A stretch of DNA of 64,000 nucleotides, taken from assembly GCF_018449515.1 (NCBI RefSeq), contig NZ_JAAVUQ010000005.1:62001-126000 (forward strand), given 5' to 3'. The translations under genes were made by a program, and so were the position numbers. The notes below the pieces were generated by a model. It ran no database searches. It saw only the letters and a list, made by a program, of their open reading frames with translations, and was not told the origin of the DNA. Origin of the DNA: Caballeronia sp. dw_19. GTDB lineage: Bacteria; Pseudomonadota; Gammaproteobacteria; Burkholderiales; Burkholderiaceae. Numbering within the stretch: position 1 is the stretch's first letter; each line of letters begins with the position of its first letter. Positions 7,729 to 17,918 of the stretch are shown in pieces.

Positions 7729-10571
7729 GCGAGCGCCTCCTGAATGTTTTGCGGTTTCACCGGCAAGTCGTTGAATCGATGCCCGATAGCGTGCGCGATA
7801 CCGTTGACGATGGCGCCGACGACCGGAATCATCACCACCTCCGCAATGCCCTTCGGCGGATCGGTCTCGGACAGCGGCGGCAGCACTTCGCCGGTCTGGG
7901 CCCAGACAGCGACATCGCTTGCGCGCGGCACGTGATAGCGATTGAAGTTCCAGGTACCGTTGCCGGGACCCTCTTCGTAGAGCGGCAGATACTCATGCAG
8001 CGCATGTCCAATACCCATCGCCAGTCCGCCTTGCAACTGACCTGAGACGAGTTGCGGCGAAAGCATGTTGCCGCACTCCATGATCGAGTGATGCGAGAGC
8101 AGGCTGACACGGCCGCTCCCTTCGTTCACCGTGAGTTCGACAAGCGTTCCGACCGCGCTGTAGTAGGTGACCGCCGCGTTGTTACGACTGACCGGCGCGA
8201 TGAACACACGCTTGCGATCGAGCGCCCGATAAACGGGCTGGACCGGCGCAGCGTGGGTCTTGCTGGTGTTGGTCTTGCTGGCGTCGGTCTTGCCCGCGCC
8301 GTGAAGCAGCGACAGGCCGTCGATGGGCAGACGCTCGGTCACGCCATCAATGTTGAATTCCGCCTCGCTCCATTGCCATCGATTGAACACATGCACGATC
8401 GCGCCCGTGACGAGCCCGAGGTCATGCGCTTTTCTCGCGACCTGTTCGAGCGACAGTGGCTCAAGACCTGCCGCCGTCAGCTTGCCGTCCACCCAGCGCG
8501 CATCTTCACGACGCACGGTGAGCGGTGCAGCCTGACCACCGCCTATGCCACTGCTCCATAGCGCCATCGCCGCCGGCCACAAACCGTGCGTGAAGACCAC
8601 GCGTCCCGCTTCGTAGGTGCTATGCGTGAAATAGAAAGCTGAATTCGTCGCGCTCGATGGCGATATCAAACTCGGCGACCAGCGCGGATTAGCCGACAGC
8701 TTGTCCTGCTCGCCCTGCGACATCAGGTATGGGTCGCCACTGGTCACGACCGGCAACTCGGGCCAGTCGACAATCGCCATGCGCACTTCGGCGGCCGGCT
8801 TGCCGAGCCACTTCGCGCACGCGATTGCTTGCGATGTAGACACGCCCGTGCCAATTTCCGCGGCCGTATGATGCAGCGTGATCTTGCCGTCGGCCGCGAT
8901 TTCAACCTTCGCGAACGACGCCTCCGCACCCGTGCCAAAGTCTTTCTGCACGCACGCGAAGCCGACACCGTAGCGGTTGCCAGGATGCGCCAGTTCATAC
9001 TCCGCTTTCTTCTGCACGCGACCGGTCCAGAGCGGGTGAACCTTGGCCTTCTGGAGGACTTCATCGACACGAATCGCGCCGGCGGGAATCGCGCCCTGGG
9101 TATTTTTCATGCCCGAGCGCAGCGCGTTCTTCAGCCGTAAGTCGATAGCATCGACTCCAAGCTGCGTCGCAACTTCGTCGATCAGCATCTCGGTCGCGAC
9201 CATGGTCTGCAGCGTGCCGTAACCGCGTGCGGAGCCGGCGTCGATCGCGCGTGAAGCGATCGCCACGCCGGTCAGGTCGCTCTTCGGGAAGTAGTAGATC
9301 GACTGCGCGGCGGATGCGCCCACCATGGCCACCGATGGCGAAAAGTTGCAGCGCCCGCCGCCGTCGACTTCGAGCTCGGCCTTGAACGACTGCAGGAGGT
9401 TCGTTTTCTTATCGATCGCAATTCGATAACGCATCTTCGACGCATGGCGTTTTATCGATGTCTGGAATTGCTCATAGCGGTCAAATGCAAGGCGTACCGG
9501 ACGGCCGTCGCCATACATGGCCGCCAGCAGTCCGTAGAACGGAACCGTGAAGTGATCCTTGGACCCGTAGCCGACCGTATAGACCGGATGCACGAACAGG
9601 TTCTTCACCGGGAAGCGGCACTTCGCCGCCATGCCGGCAGCGCTTTCGGCGACCTCGTTCGGCCCTTGCGTCGGCACGACCATATGCAGCGATTGCGTTG
9701 CCGCGTCGTACCAGCAGTTCGTGTTGTCGGCTTCGAGCGCGGCGGTATCGATGGATTGCGTACTGTAGTTGCGCTCCAGCACAAGCCAGTCCGCGGGCGG
9801 ATGGTCGAGTTCGCCCTGCATGTTTTGCGCATGGAACATGCCCTGCTCATCCAGCTTGCCGTCCTGCCGCCCCGCCGCCCACACAGGCTCGTGCTTGCGC
9901 ATCGCGCTTGGGAACAGCATGCTGTCCTTCAAGCTCGAGAACGTGTCCTCGTCATAGGCCGTCGCCCCCCCGACGCGCACAAAGCGGAACGTGCCCCACG
10001 GATCGCGTTCAAGCGGTCCGGTCTTCTCGCCGTAGCGGATGATTTCATCGCGGAACTGCAGCTTGTCTTTGGCGAACCGGAAGCGTGCGAAATCGTGATA
10101 GATCAGCATGGCCACGGCCTGGCCCAGATAAGCTGGCGTCTTGCCGGGCGGCAGCAGCATGTCGTCGCCATAGAAAGCGGGAAATGCGAGACCGTCGCGG
10201 GCAAGCTCCGCAGCCGTGACAATCCGGTCCGGCTGAAGGTCGTCGCCAAGCAAGCTCAGGTCGAAACCCTCATACGTCCGGTCGGCCTGCGTCGTGCGCA
10301 GCATGAACGCGTGCGATTGCTGGTTCGGCCAGTGCGGCATGTCGGCCGCACGCACGTCGCGCGCAAATACCTTTGCCCCCGTGACCTTCGCGATCCCGTC
10401 GATACGAAACTTCGCGCGGCCGCTCGTTGTATCCCACTGAATCGGCGTCAGGATTTTTTCTTCAAATAACGCAGCGAATGCGCGACTGCCGAGCGGCGCA
10501 ATAATGACGGTCAATCCCGCAATTGCACTCGCCTTCAAAAAACCACGACGCGATCGGTCGAGTTCTCTCAT
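7725..10571 (-). CDS. molybdopterin-binding aldehyde/isoquinoline oxidoreductase large subunit, Tat-exported
   Basis: 948 residues, the single-chain Mo-subunit size of the IorB/aldehyde dehydrogenase (cytochrome-linked) group. A twin-arginine leader (SRRGFLKASAIAG) starts at residue 7, so the Fe-S/Mo complex is probably exported folded. The body contains the two Mo-binding segments of the family (Gly-rich stretches such as ARGYGTLQTMVATEM and the C-terminal GIAEVVMIPVVGAIVNGIAHA). There is no FAD subunit in the operon; the c-type cytochrome replaces it. The substrate is unknown: aldehydes or N-heterocycles are plausible. Near residue 760 it carries a short KTxxS tandem repeat (see repeat at 8256-8300). 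It is first in the three-gene operon. Confidence 0.9.
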   Translation of the reverse strand: MRELDRSRRGFLKASAIAGLTVIIAPLGSRAFAALFEEKILTPIQWDTTSGRAKFRIDGIAKVTGAKVFARDVRAADMPHWPNQQSHAFMLRTTQADRTYEGFDLSLLGDDLQPDRIVTAAELARDGLAFPAFYGDDMLLPPGKTPAYLGQAVAMLIYHDFARFRFAKDKLQFRDEIIRYGEKTGPLERDPWGTFRFVRVGGATAYDEDTFSSLKDSMLFPSAMRKHEPVWAAGRQDGKLDEQGMFHAQNMQGELDHPPADWLVLERNYSTQSIDTAALEADNTNCWYDAATQSLHMVVPTQGPNEVAESAAGMAAKCRFPVKNLFVHPVYTVGYGSKDHFTVPFYGLLAAMYGDGRPVRLAFDRYEQFQTSIKRHASKMRYRIAIDKKTNLLQSFKAELEVDGGGRCNFSPSVAMVGASAAQSIYYFPKSDLTGVAIASRAIDAGSARGYGTLQTMVATEMLIDEVATQLGVDAIDLRLKNALRSGMKNTQGAIPAGAIRVDEVLQKAKVHPLWTGRVQKKAEYELAHPGNRYGVGFACVQKDFGTGAEASFAKVEIAADGKITLHHTAAEIGTGVSTSQAIACAKWLGKPAAEVRMAIVDWPELPVVTSGDPYLMSQGEQDKLSANPRWSPSLISPSSATNSAFYFTHSTYEAGRVVFTHGLWPAAMALWSSGIGGGQAAPLTVRREDARWVDGKLTAAGLEPLSLEQVARKAHDLGLVTGAIVHVFNRWQWSEAEFNIDGVTERLPIDGLSLLHGAGKTDASKTNTSKTHAAPVQPVYRALDRKRVFIAPVSRNNAAVTYYSAVGTLVELTVNEGSGRVSLLSHHSIMECGNMLSPQLVSGQLQGGLAMGIGHALHEYLPLYEEGPGNGTWNFNRYHVPRASDVAVWAQTGEVLPPLSETDPPKGIAEVVMIPVVGAIVNGIAHAIGHRFNDLPVKPQNIQEALA
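8256..8300. repeat. 15-bp coding tandem repeat in the Mo subunit gene
   Basis: Three 15-bp units (GGTCTTGCTGGTGTT and variants) follow each other without gaps. On the coding strand they give KTHAA, KTNTS and KTDAS, a hydrophilic linker. A frame-neutral unit like this can change copy number by slippage. Confidence 0.85.
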
Positions 10572-11116
10572 AGTCCTCTCCTTGAATGATCGGCTGAGAG
10601 CTTCAAGCCACGCTGCTTCGGGTTTCGGTTTTTATTTTGCATTCCGAAATTATTACCTTGTTCGTATAACCGCTTGATCCGGTGCGTGATGACGAAAGAC
10701 GACGATGAGATATCGGAGTATCCCCGATCGTAATCGCACTTCAGGTTCTTCAACGTACAAGGATTTGCACCAGCCTGTTTCAATGTTTGGCTGGCTTTTT
10801 CAGGCTTTGCCTTGAGCAGGGTTCTTGTCGCTGCGGAGCGCCCGGCACTACCCCGGGAAGGTTGGCGATTGTAAGTGCCAAGCTTGCCTGCAGGCAGCGT
10901 TCGGCATGTAAAGTTTTGTGCTTGGCAGGGATTGGCGAGGCGAGCGGAAATCCGTTGTGACGTGTGGCGTCAATGTCACTCGGAAGCATCCGAATGTACG
11001 AGGGTTTAGACCGGGTCCTGGCGAAATACGCGGTGGGTTGCCTGAATCTGAAGTGGCAGTCCGGCGACGTGGCGAAGGTCAACCATCAGCAACACACACA
11101 ATCCCCGCGGGAACGA
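10572..11116. other. intergenic region without a convincing gene
   Basis: About 545 bases between the Mo-subunit start and the NlpC/P60 terminator. Short open frames (10568-10783 and 10780-11082, minus) lack family features and a ribosome site. The part next to 10571 should hold the promoter of the Mo hydroxylase operon, but I see no clear -35/-10 pair. Confidence 0.5.
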
Positions 11117-11117
11117 C

Positions 11118-11150
11118 AAAAGCCCGCCCTTTTTTGAAAGGCAGGCTTTT
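11118..11150 (-). terminator. Rho-independent terminator after the NlpC/P60 gene
   Basis: The arms AAAAGCCcGCCcTTT and AAAGGCaGGCTTTT pair around a T-rich loop, with T-run on the minus strand. It lies 48 bases downstream of the peptidase stop. Confidence 0.75.
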
Positions 11151-11197
11151 GTACACCGTACCGGTTACCAGCAACCGGTCAGATGAGTGACGACGAC

Positions 11198-11893
11198 TTA
11201 GTTGCCGTTGTTACCAATCGTGGCGCTGACACGCTGACGTAGATCGACACCGTCAATCGGGAAGGTCGCTTCAACACGCCGAGCGCCCGTGTAGCGCTTT
11301 TCCCAATAACTGTTGTCCATGTCGTCCACACGGATCGTGCTGCCCGTGGACGGCGAGTGAACAAACTTGTTGTCGCCGATATAAATCCCGACGTGCGAGA
11401 ACGAGCGGCGCATTGTGTTGAAAAACACGAGGTCACCCGGCTTCAGCTCGCTCACGCGAACTTTTTCGCCAACCCGGCTCATCTCTTCCGCACGCCGCGG
11501 CAAGGTCATGCCCAACGTGTCCTGGAACACGTAGCGCACGAAACCGCTGCAATCGAGACCGGAATCCGGGGTATTTCCACCCCAGCGATAGCGCACGCCG
11601 ATCATATTGAGCGCGCCGACTACTACGTCGCCCGCCTTGCTCGCCATGCCGGAAAGAAAAGAACGCGTGCCGCTGGATGGGTTACTTGTCACATTACCCG
11701 AGACATTGCCAGAGTCAGCGACGGGATAAATGTCGTTAGCTGCTTTGGCCGACGCGGAGATGCCATTGCTGGCGTTTTGGCTTGAATTGTTGACTTCGTC
11801 GGCGAACGCACCGAAAGTTGCTGTCATCATCAGGCCGATCAACATGCTGGCTGCTGCACGCGCGCATGTTTGAGTCAAAGTTAATTGCTGCAT
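11198..11893 (-). CDS. NlpC/P60 family (C40) cell-wall peptidase
   Basis: 231 residues with a cleavable-looking signal peptide (hydrophobic stretch to AFA-D, residues 10-31), a Ser/Asn-rich linker and a C-terminal NlpC/P60 domain from about residue 85. The catalytic Cys is in LDCSGFVRYVF (Cys115) and the His in SHVGIYIG (His167), with His179 (KFVHSPS) as the third polar residue. Enzymes of this family cut gamma-D-Glu-diaminopimelate or related bonds in peptidoglycan stem peptides in the periplasm. It stands alone, with its own terminator, downstream of the yej transporter operon on the same strand and 136 bases from it. Confidence 0.92.
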   Translation of the reverse strand: MQQLTLTQTCARAAASMLIGLMMTATFGAFADEVNNSSQNASNGISASAKAANDIYPVADSGNVSGNVTSNPSSGTRSFLSGMASKAGDVVVGALNMIGVRYRWGGNTPDSGLDCSGFVRYVFQDTLGMTLPRRAEEMSRVGEKVRVSELKPGDLVFFNTMRRSFSHVGIYIGDNKFVHSPSTGSTIRVDDMDNSYWEKRYTGARRVEATFPIDGVDLRQRVSATIGNNGN

Positions 11894-12029
11894 CGGTCGG
11901 TAGTTTTGGGTGAAAAAGTCTGAAAAATCAGTGTCATGCGGAAAAGTTGGCTTGATACTAGCCAGATATTATTTACATGTCAAAAGGCATAGAAAAATAC
12001 AATTGAGATACGCACCTAATTGGTGAAAA

Positions 12030-13628
12030 TTAGGCCGCGATCGCGGCTTTCAGTAACTTTCTTGTGTATTCGTGGGACGGCGTCGCAAAAATATTCTCCA
12101 CATCACCGGTTTCCACGATAGTTCCGTTCTGCATGACTACAACCCGGTGCGCCATCGCGCCGATCACCTCCAGGTCATGGCTGATGAACACATAGCCCAG
12201 GTTGTACTTCCGTTGTATATCGGCAAGTAGACGCAAAACTTGATACTGAATTGACACATCGAGTGCACTGGTCGGTTCATCGAGGATCAGGATGCGCGGT
12301 TCGAGCACCAGCGCGCGGGCGATTGCAATACGTTGGCGCTGACCGCCGGAGAACTCGTGCGGGTATCGATTCAACGCCGTACGGTCTATTCCGACTTCGC
12401 GCAGAACGGCCACCACCTTGGCGTGCCGCGCGGCAGCATCGAGTTCCGGACGATGCAGCCCAAGCCCCTCGCCTACGATCCGCTCAATCGTCTGGCGCGG
12501 CGACAGCGAGCTATAGGGGTCCTGAAACACCACCTGCATATTTGATCGCAACACGGTTTTTTCACGGCCACGATAGTCGGCAAGCAAGCGCCCTTGAAAC
12601 TCCACCTTCCCGTGTGACGTGCGCTGCAAACCCAGCAGCGCCATCGCCAAAGTGGACTTTCCCGACCCCGACTCACCGACGATACCCAACGTTTCACCCT
12701 GCCGCACCGTCACGGAAACGCGATCCACCGCCTTGAACGCGCCGCGCCGGAACCAGCCGCCCACGCCTGGCGTCTTCGTGGCGAATTCCACGGATACCTC
12801 TTGCGCGTCGAGCAATACGGGCGACAGCGGCAGCACCGGCAACACCGTGCGCTCCGGCCTGCTCGCAAGCAAACGTACCGTATAGGGATGCTGCGGCGAC
12901 GCGAATATGTCCTTCACCGTACCGCTTTCCACCAGCACGCCCTGCTCCATCACCGCCACGCGCTGCGCGAATTTACGCACGAGGTTGAGATCGTGCGTGA
13001 TCAGCAACACGGCCATACCGCGGGAAGCGGCTTCGTCGCGTTGCAATTCCAGCAGCAATTCCACGATCTGCGCGCGGATGGTCACGTCGAGCGCGGTCGT
13101 GGGTTCGTCGGCGAGCAGCAGACGCGGGCGGCACGCGAGCGCCATTGCAATCATCGCGCGCTGGCGTTGTCCGCCCGAGAGTTGATGCGGATATCGGTCG
13201 ATGCGCTTTTCCGGATCCGTGATCCCCGTGCGCGCGAGCAGGTCAATCGCTCGCCGGCGGGCGTCGCGAGCGGACACGCCATCGTGCAGCTGAATCGTCT
13301 CCGCGATCTGGTCGCCGATGGTGTACAGCGGGTTGAGCGCGGTCATCGGCTCCTGGAAGATCATCGCGATGTCCGAGCCCCGCAGCTTGCGCATCGCGGG
13401 TTCGCTTTTGGTGAGCAACTCCTCGCCGTCCAGGCGAATCGACCCGCTCAGCTCGGCGTCGCGCAAAAGCCGCAGGATAGACAGCGCCGTCACGCTTTTG
13501 CCCGATCCCGACTCGCCGACCAGCGCCACGCGTTCGCCGGCTTCAATCTTGAGGCTCACGCCATCGACGGCCATGGTCTCGCCAAAGCGCACCCGCAGAT
13601 CCGTGATTTCCAGCAACGGAGCGCTCAT
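12030..13628 (-). CDS. yejF: ABC transporter ATPase, two fused nucleotide-binding domains (YejF)
   Basis: 532 residues made of two complete ABC domains. Each has a Walker A ([10 protein letters not shown] near residue 37; [13 protein letters not shown] near 320), a signature ([16 protein letters not shown]) and a Walker B with DEPT. This double-ATPase layout is typical of YejF, which powers the inner-membrane importer for microcin C-like and other oligopeptides. The ATG overlaps the yejE stop by an ATGA, so it is last in the yejABEF operon and translationally coupled. Confidence 0.93.
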   Translation of the reverse strand: MSAPLLEITDLRVRFGETMAVDGVSLKIEAGERVALVGESGSGKSVTALSILRLLRDAELSGSIRLDGEELLTKSEPAMRKLRGSDIAMIFQEPMTALNPLYTIGDQIAETIQLHDGVSARDARRRAIDLLARTGITDPEKRIDRYPHQLSGGQRQRAMIAMALACRPRLLLADEPTTALDVTIRAQIVELLLELQRDEAASRGMAVLLITHDLNLVRKFAQRVAVMEQGVLVESGTVKDIFASPQHPYTVRLLASRPERTVLPVLPLSPVLLDAQEVSVEFATKTPGVGGWFRRGAFKAVDRVSVTVRQGETLGIVGESGSGKSTLAMALLGLQRTSHGKVEFQGRLLADYRGREKTVLRSNMQVVFQDPYSSLSPRQTIERIVGEGLGLHRPELDAAARHAKVVAVLREVGIDRTALNRYPHEFSGGQRQRIAIARALVLEPRILILDEPTSALDVSIQYQVLRLLADIQRKYNLGYVFISHDLEVIGAMAHRVVVMQNGTIVETGDVENIFATPSHEYTRKLLKAAIAA

Positions 13629-14731
13629 TGACCGCCTCCGGCTTTGACGGCGTCGGAGATGCGCGTGTCCAGCGCGTTACGCAGCGCATCGCCCATGAAC
13701 GTGAGCAGCAACAGGGTCGCGACCAGTACGCCGAAAGTGGACAGCGAGATCCACCACGCGTCGAGATTCGCCTTGCCTTGCGCGAGCAATTCTCCAAGCG
13801 ATGGCGTGGGCGGCGGCACGCCCAGGCCCAGGAAATCAAGGCTGGTCAGCGCAAGGATCGCCCCGCTCATACGAAATGGCAGGAAGGTGATAACGGGCGT
13901 GAGGCTGTTCGGCAGGATGTGACGCCAGATGATCTGGGCGTTGGACAGACCCATCGCCCGCGCCGCCCGCACGTAATCCTGCGTGCGGTTGCGCAGGAAC
14001 TCCGCGCGCACATAGTCCGATAACCCGATCCATCCGAACAACGACAACAGCACGACGAGCAGCAGCAAACTCGGCTCGAAGATGGACGCGAAAATGATCA
14101 GCAGATACAACTCCGGCAACGCACTCCAGATTTCGATCAGGCGTTGTCCGGTGAGGTCCGTACGGCCGCCGAAGTAGCCTTGAACCGCGCCGGCCAGCAG
14201 GCCGAGCACGGTGCCTATCGCCGTCAGGACCAGCGCGAAGATGACCGAGACGCGAAAGCCATAGAGCAATCGGGCGAACACATCGCGGCCGCGATCGTCG
14301 GTGCCGAGCCAGTTTTCACGCGATGGCGGCGCCGGGTTCGAGGCCTTCGAAAAATAGTTGAGCGTGTCGTAGTAGTAGTGGTTCGGCGGATAAACGGCGA
14401 AGTTGCTGCCCTCGCTGAAACGGTCGCGAATATACGGATCGAGGTAATCGGCGGGCGTCGGAAAGTCGCCGCCGAACGTGGTCTCGGCGTACGTCTTGAC
14501 CAGCGGGAAATAAAGCTGCCCCTGATAACGGACGACCAATGGTTTGTCATTGGACCACAGCGGTCCCGCGAGACTGATTGCGAACGCGATCACGAAAATC
14601 ACCAGGCTCCAGTAGCCGAGCCGGTTGCGCTTGAAACGTTGCCAGACGCGTTGTCCCGGCGTGATCGAAACCGGCACGCTGAGCGGCTGGGCGTCGCCGT
14701 CTTGAGGCGTACGGAGCAGGGAACGGTTCAA
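13625..14731 (-). CDS. yejE: peptide ABC transporter permease YejE
   Basis: 368 residues with an N-terminal transmembrane segment ([18 protein letters not shown]), a long periplasmic loop with many aromatic residues, then five further membrane helices and the permease EAA-type loop ([20 protein letters not shown]). The long loop after helix 1 fits YejE/OppC-type permeases. The start appears to be a TTG at 14731, one base after the yejB stop, with GGAG seven bases upstream inside the yejB end; no better ATG exists near it. Confidence 0.92.
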   Translation of the reverse strand: MNRSLLRTPQDGDAQPLSVPVSITPGQRVWQRFKRNRLGYWSLVIFVIAFAISLAGPLWSNDKPLVVRYQGQLYFPLVKTYAETTFGGDFPTPADYLDPYIRDRFSEGSNFAVYPPNHYYYDTLNYFSKASNPAPPSRENWLGTDDRGRDVFARLLYGFRVSVIFALVLTAIGTVLGLLAGAVQGYFGGRTDLTGQRLIEIWSALPELYLLIIFASIFEPSLLLLVVLLSLFGWIGLSDYVRAEFLRNRTQDYVRAARAMGLSNAQIIWRHILPNSLTPVITFLPFRMSGAILALTSLDFLGLGVPPPTPSLGELLAQGKANLDAWWISLSTFGVLVATLLLLTFMGDALRNALDTRISDAVKAGGGQ

Positions 14732-14732
14732 C

Positions 14733-15767
14733 TCAACGCTCCAGTTGTTCGAATTGAATGCGCGGATCGACCCAGACGTAGCAGAGGTCAGAGATCAGCT
14801 TGGTGGCAAGCCCGATCAGCGTGAACAGATATAGCGTACCGAGCACGACCGGATAATCGCGCCGCACGACGGACTCGTACGAAAGCAGGCCGAGGCCATC
14901 GAGTGAAAAAAGCGTTTCTATCAGCAAACTGCCCGTAAAGAACGCTCCGATGAACGCGCCCGGAAAACCCACGATCAGCGGCAACAACGCGTTGCGGAAC
15001 ACGTGCTTCCACAGCACCCTTCTCTCCGACAACCCCTTGGCGCGCGCCGTCAGCACATACTGTTTGCGGATTTCATCGAGGAATGCGTTCTTGGTCAGCA
15101 TGGTGACGACCGCGAAGCTGCCGACCACCGACGCAATGATCGGCAACGTGATATGCCACAAGTAGTCGGCTATCTTGCCGCCGAGGCTCAACGTTGCCCA
15201 GTTGTCGGAGGTGAGGTTGCGCAGCGGAAACAGTTGCCAGAACGACCCGCCGCCGAACAGCACGAGAAGCAGCACACCGAGCACGAAGCCGGGAATGGCG
15301 AAGCCGACGAGCACGAGCAGGCTGGTGGTGAAATCGAAGGTGGAACCGTTGCGCACCGCCTTCGCAATCCCGAGCGGCACCGAAATCAGGTAAGTGAGAA
15401 AGAACGTCCACACGCCAATGCTGATCGACACCGGCAGCTTCGACACAATCAACGACCACACGCTTTGATGGCGAAAATAGCTGTCGCCGAGATCGAAACG
15501 GGCGAAGCGTCCGAGCATCAGCCAGTAGCGTTCGAGCGGCGGTTTATCGAAGCCGTAGAGCGCGCGAAGTTGCGCGACTTGCTGCGCATCCACGCCCGTG
15601 TGCATGCGCATGCCGAAGCTCGTGCCTTGCTCGCCGCGCCGCAATTCGTGCACGGCTTGCTCGACCGGTCCGCCCGGCACGAACTGGATCACGGCGAACG
15701 TCAGCGTGAGGACACCGAGCAAGGTCGGGATCATCAGCAAAATGCGTTTCAGGATGTAGCTCCACAT
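14733..15767 (-). CDS. yejB: peptide ABC transporter permease YejB
   Basis: 344 residues of the OppB/DppB permease type: N-terminal membrane helix (LLMIPTLLGVLTLTFAVIQF), a periplasmic loop (to about residue 130), and five more helices with an EAA loop (LTARAKGLSERRVLWKHVFRNAL). It pairs with YejE to form the membrane channel. It lies 35 bases after the binding-protein gene and one base before the yejE start. Confidence 0.93.
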   Translation of the reverse strand: MWSYILKRILLMIPTLLGVLTLTFAVIQFVPGGPVEQAVHELRRGEQGTSFGMRMHTGVDAQQVAQLRALYGFDKPPLERYWLMLGRFARFDLGDSYFRHQSVWSLIVSKLPVSISIGVWTFFLTYLISVPLGIAKAVRNGSTFDFTTSLLVLVGFAIPGFVLGVLLLVLFGGGSFWQLFPLRNLTSDNWATLSLGGKIADYLWHITLPIIASVVGSFAVVTMLTKNAFLDEIRKQYVLTARAKGLSERRVLWKHVFRNALLPLIVGFPGAFIGAFFTGSLLIETLFSLDGLGLLSYESVVRRDYPVVLGTLYLFTLIGLATKLISDLCYVWVDPRIQFEQLER

Positions 15768-15802
15768 GGGCGCGGTCCGCTTGAGTGATTAAGTGCGTGG
15801 AT

Positions 15803-17689
15803 TTACTTCGCGGCCGTGGCCGACGCAGAGGCCGACGCGGCGGCAGGCGGCTTGAACCACCATGTCGATGTGATCCAGTCTTCGGCGGTGTAATACAGCG
15901 GCAAGGTCGCCGGATACGCGAGCGTGTTTCGATACGCCACCCTATGCGACGCCGTGTACCAATGCGGGATCACATAGTAGCCATGCATCAGGACGCGGTC
16001 GAGCGCATGGGTGGCATCGAGGAGTTGCTCGCGGGTCTGGGCGCCAAGCAAGGTGTGCACGATCGAATCCACGGCCGGCGACTTCAGCCCGTTCATGTTA
16101 TCCGAGCCCTGCTGATCCGCGGACTTGCTGCCGAAACGCGTCTCCTGTTCGGTGCCGGGAATCTGCACGTCGGGCATGCGCAGGCTGGTCATGTCGAAGT
16201 CGAACGCGTCGAGCCGCTTCTGGATCAGCGCAAAGTCAACCGTACGAAAATTCGCGACAATCCCGAGCTTCTGCAAGTTGCGCTGGAACGTGGCGACGAC
16301 AGGTTCCATCGACGATCCGCTGGCCGAGTCGTCGAGAATCTCGAAGACGAACGGCTCGCCCTTCGCGTTGCGCAACGCACCGTCCCTATACGTCCAGCCC
16401 GCGTCAGCCAGCAGCTTGCGCGCCGTGATCAGGTTCGCGCGCAATGAGCCGGGTGGATCGGTGTCGGGCTGCTTCACCACGTCGCCGAACACGGCGGGAT
16501 CGAGTTGCGCGCGTAACGGCGAGAGAATTGCGAGTTCGCCCGCGCTTGGCTTGCCCGTCGCTTGCAGGTCGGTGTTTGCAAAGAAGCTGTCGGTGCGCGT
16601 GTATTGGTTAAAAAACAGTTGCCGGTTCAGCCACTGGAAGTCGAACGCAAGATCGAGCGCCTGGCGCACGCGCACGTCCTGGAAGATCGGCCGGCGCAGG
16701 TTGATGAAAAACCCCTGCATGCCCGTGCCGTTGTGATTGCGAAATTCGCGCTTGATCAGCTCACCGTTATCAAAACGTTTGCCAATGTCGCGACGTACCC
16801 AGTTGCGCGCAATATATTCGACCAGCGCGTCGTACTCGCCGGCCTTGAACGCCTCGAGCCGCGCGACGCCATCCGAATAGAGCTTGTACGTAATGCGTTC
16901 GAAGTTAAACGTTCCCACGCGCACCGGCAACGCATTGCCCCAATAGGCCGGATCGCGCTTTAAGGTAATCGTGCGGCCGTTGTCATATTGTTCGATGAGA
17001 TACGGACCGCTTGCTATCGGCTTCTGAAACGCGAGTTGATCGAAGGGAACGTGGCTGCCGTCGGGCTTCATGCCCCACTTGCGCGAAAACACCGGAATCG
17101 CGCCCGCGATAAACGGCATCTCCCGCGTGCGCTCCCTGAAGTCGAAACGAATGGTCAGCGGGTCAAGGATGACCGCGCGCGAAATCTGGCCGAAATACAC
17201 CGCGTATTGCGGCGCGGCCTGCGGGCTTTTCAGCGTATCGAATGAGTATTTCACGTCTTCGGCGGTGACGGGATCGCCATTCGAAAAATGCGCCTTGGGA
17301 TTGATGTGGAACGTGGCAGAGAGGCCGTCGGGCGCGATGCTGATGTCGTCGGCGAGAAGCCCGTAAGCCGTCGATACTTCGTCAAGACTGCCGGTTGTCA
17401 AACTCTCGAACATATAACCGAGCCCGGGCGCGGCGTTGCCGCGCTGGGTAAACGGGTTGAATTTGTCGAAGCTCGTGAGCCGGTTCGGATTCGCCAGAAC
17501 CAGCGTGCCGCCGCGGGGTGCGTCCGGATTGACGTAGTCGAAGTGCTTGAAGCCGGCGGGATATTTCGGCTCGCCATACTGCGCGATGGCGTACACGGCC
17601 AATGCCGCTTTCGGTACCGCGAGCCCGCCAAAACCGATCAGCAAGCTGCCAAACAGAAGACCGAGGACCCGTCGGGAGCCAGTTGCCAT
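15803..17689 (-). CDS. yejA: extracellular peptide-binding protein YejA
   Basis: Family 5 solute-binding protein (SBP_bac_5), 628 residues from ATG 17689, which places the hydrophobic signal sequence (VLGLLFGSLLIGFGGLAV) directly at the N-terminus; a longer start at 17788 would add 33 residues before it. Typical elements include HFDYVNPDAPRGGTL, the FSNGDPVTAEDVKYSFD segment and GPYLIEQYDNGRTITLKRDP. It captures peptides in the periplasm and delivers them to YejBE. First gene of the operon, divergent from fabI. Confidence 0.92.
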   Translation of the reverse strand: MATGSRRVLGLLFGSLLIGFGGLAVPKAALAVYAIAQYGEPKYPAGFKHFDYVNPDAPRGGTLVLANPNRLTSFDKFNPFTQRGNAAPGLGYMFESLTTGSLDEVSTAYGLLADDISIAPDGLSATFHINPKAHFSNGDPVTAEDVKYSFDTLKSPQAAPQYAVYFGQISRAVILDPLTIRFDFRERTREMPFIAGAIPVFSRKWGMKPDGSHVPFDQLAFQKPIASGPYLIEQYDNGRTITLKRDPAYWGNALPVRVGTFNFERITYKLYSDGVARLEAFKAGEYDALVEYIARNWVRRDIGKRFDNGELIKREFRNHNGTGMQGFFINLRRPIFQDVRVRQALDLAFDFQWLNRQLFFNQYTRTDSFFANTDLQATGKPSAGELAILSPLRAQLDPAVFGDVVKQPDTDPPGSLRANLITARKLLADAGWTYRDGALRNAKGEPFVFEILDDSASGSSMEPVVATFQRNLQKLGIVANFRTVDFALIQKRLDAFDFDMTSLRMPDVQIPGTEQETRFGSKSADQQGSDNMNGLKSPAVDSIVHTLLGAQTREQLLDATHALDRVLMHGYYVIPHWYTASHRVAYRNTLAYPATLPLYYTAEDWITSTWWFKPPAAASASASATAAK

Positions 17690-17918
17690 GAGTGCCTTTA
17701 TGAATACCAGTGAAACGATGATCGGAAAAACACCCAGCCGTTCAGAGCCGGCTGAGGGGCTGCTCATGGCCTGCTCAAAGCGCCCCAAGCGCAGCGGGCC
17801 TTAAGCGATGTGAGAGAATTCTACTAAAACCACTGTCCCGGGCATTGTAACGACGTGCGCACGGCTTGCGCGCGCCCGGTCCGGCGCATGTGCACTATCG
17901 ACTTCTTAAGGAGCATTC

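Noticed and set aside
10568-11082. Two short minus-strand frames upstream of the Mo hydroxylase operon
   Set aside because: No family, no ribosome site, unusual composition; treated as intergenic.
15003-15788. Plus-strand frame inside the yejB region
   Set aside because: Antisense of yejB with no features of its own.
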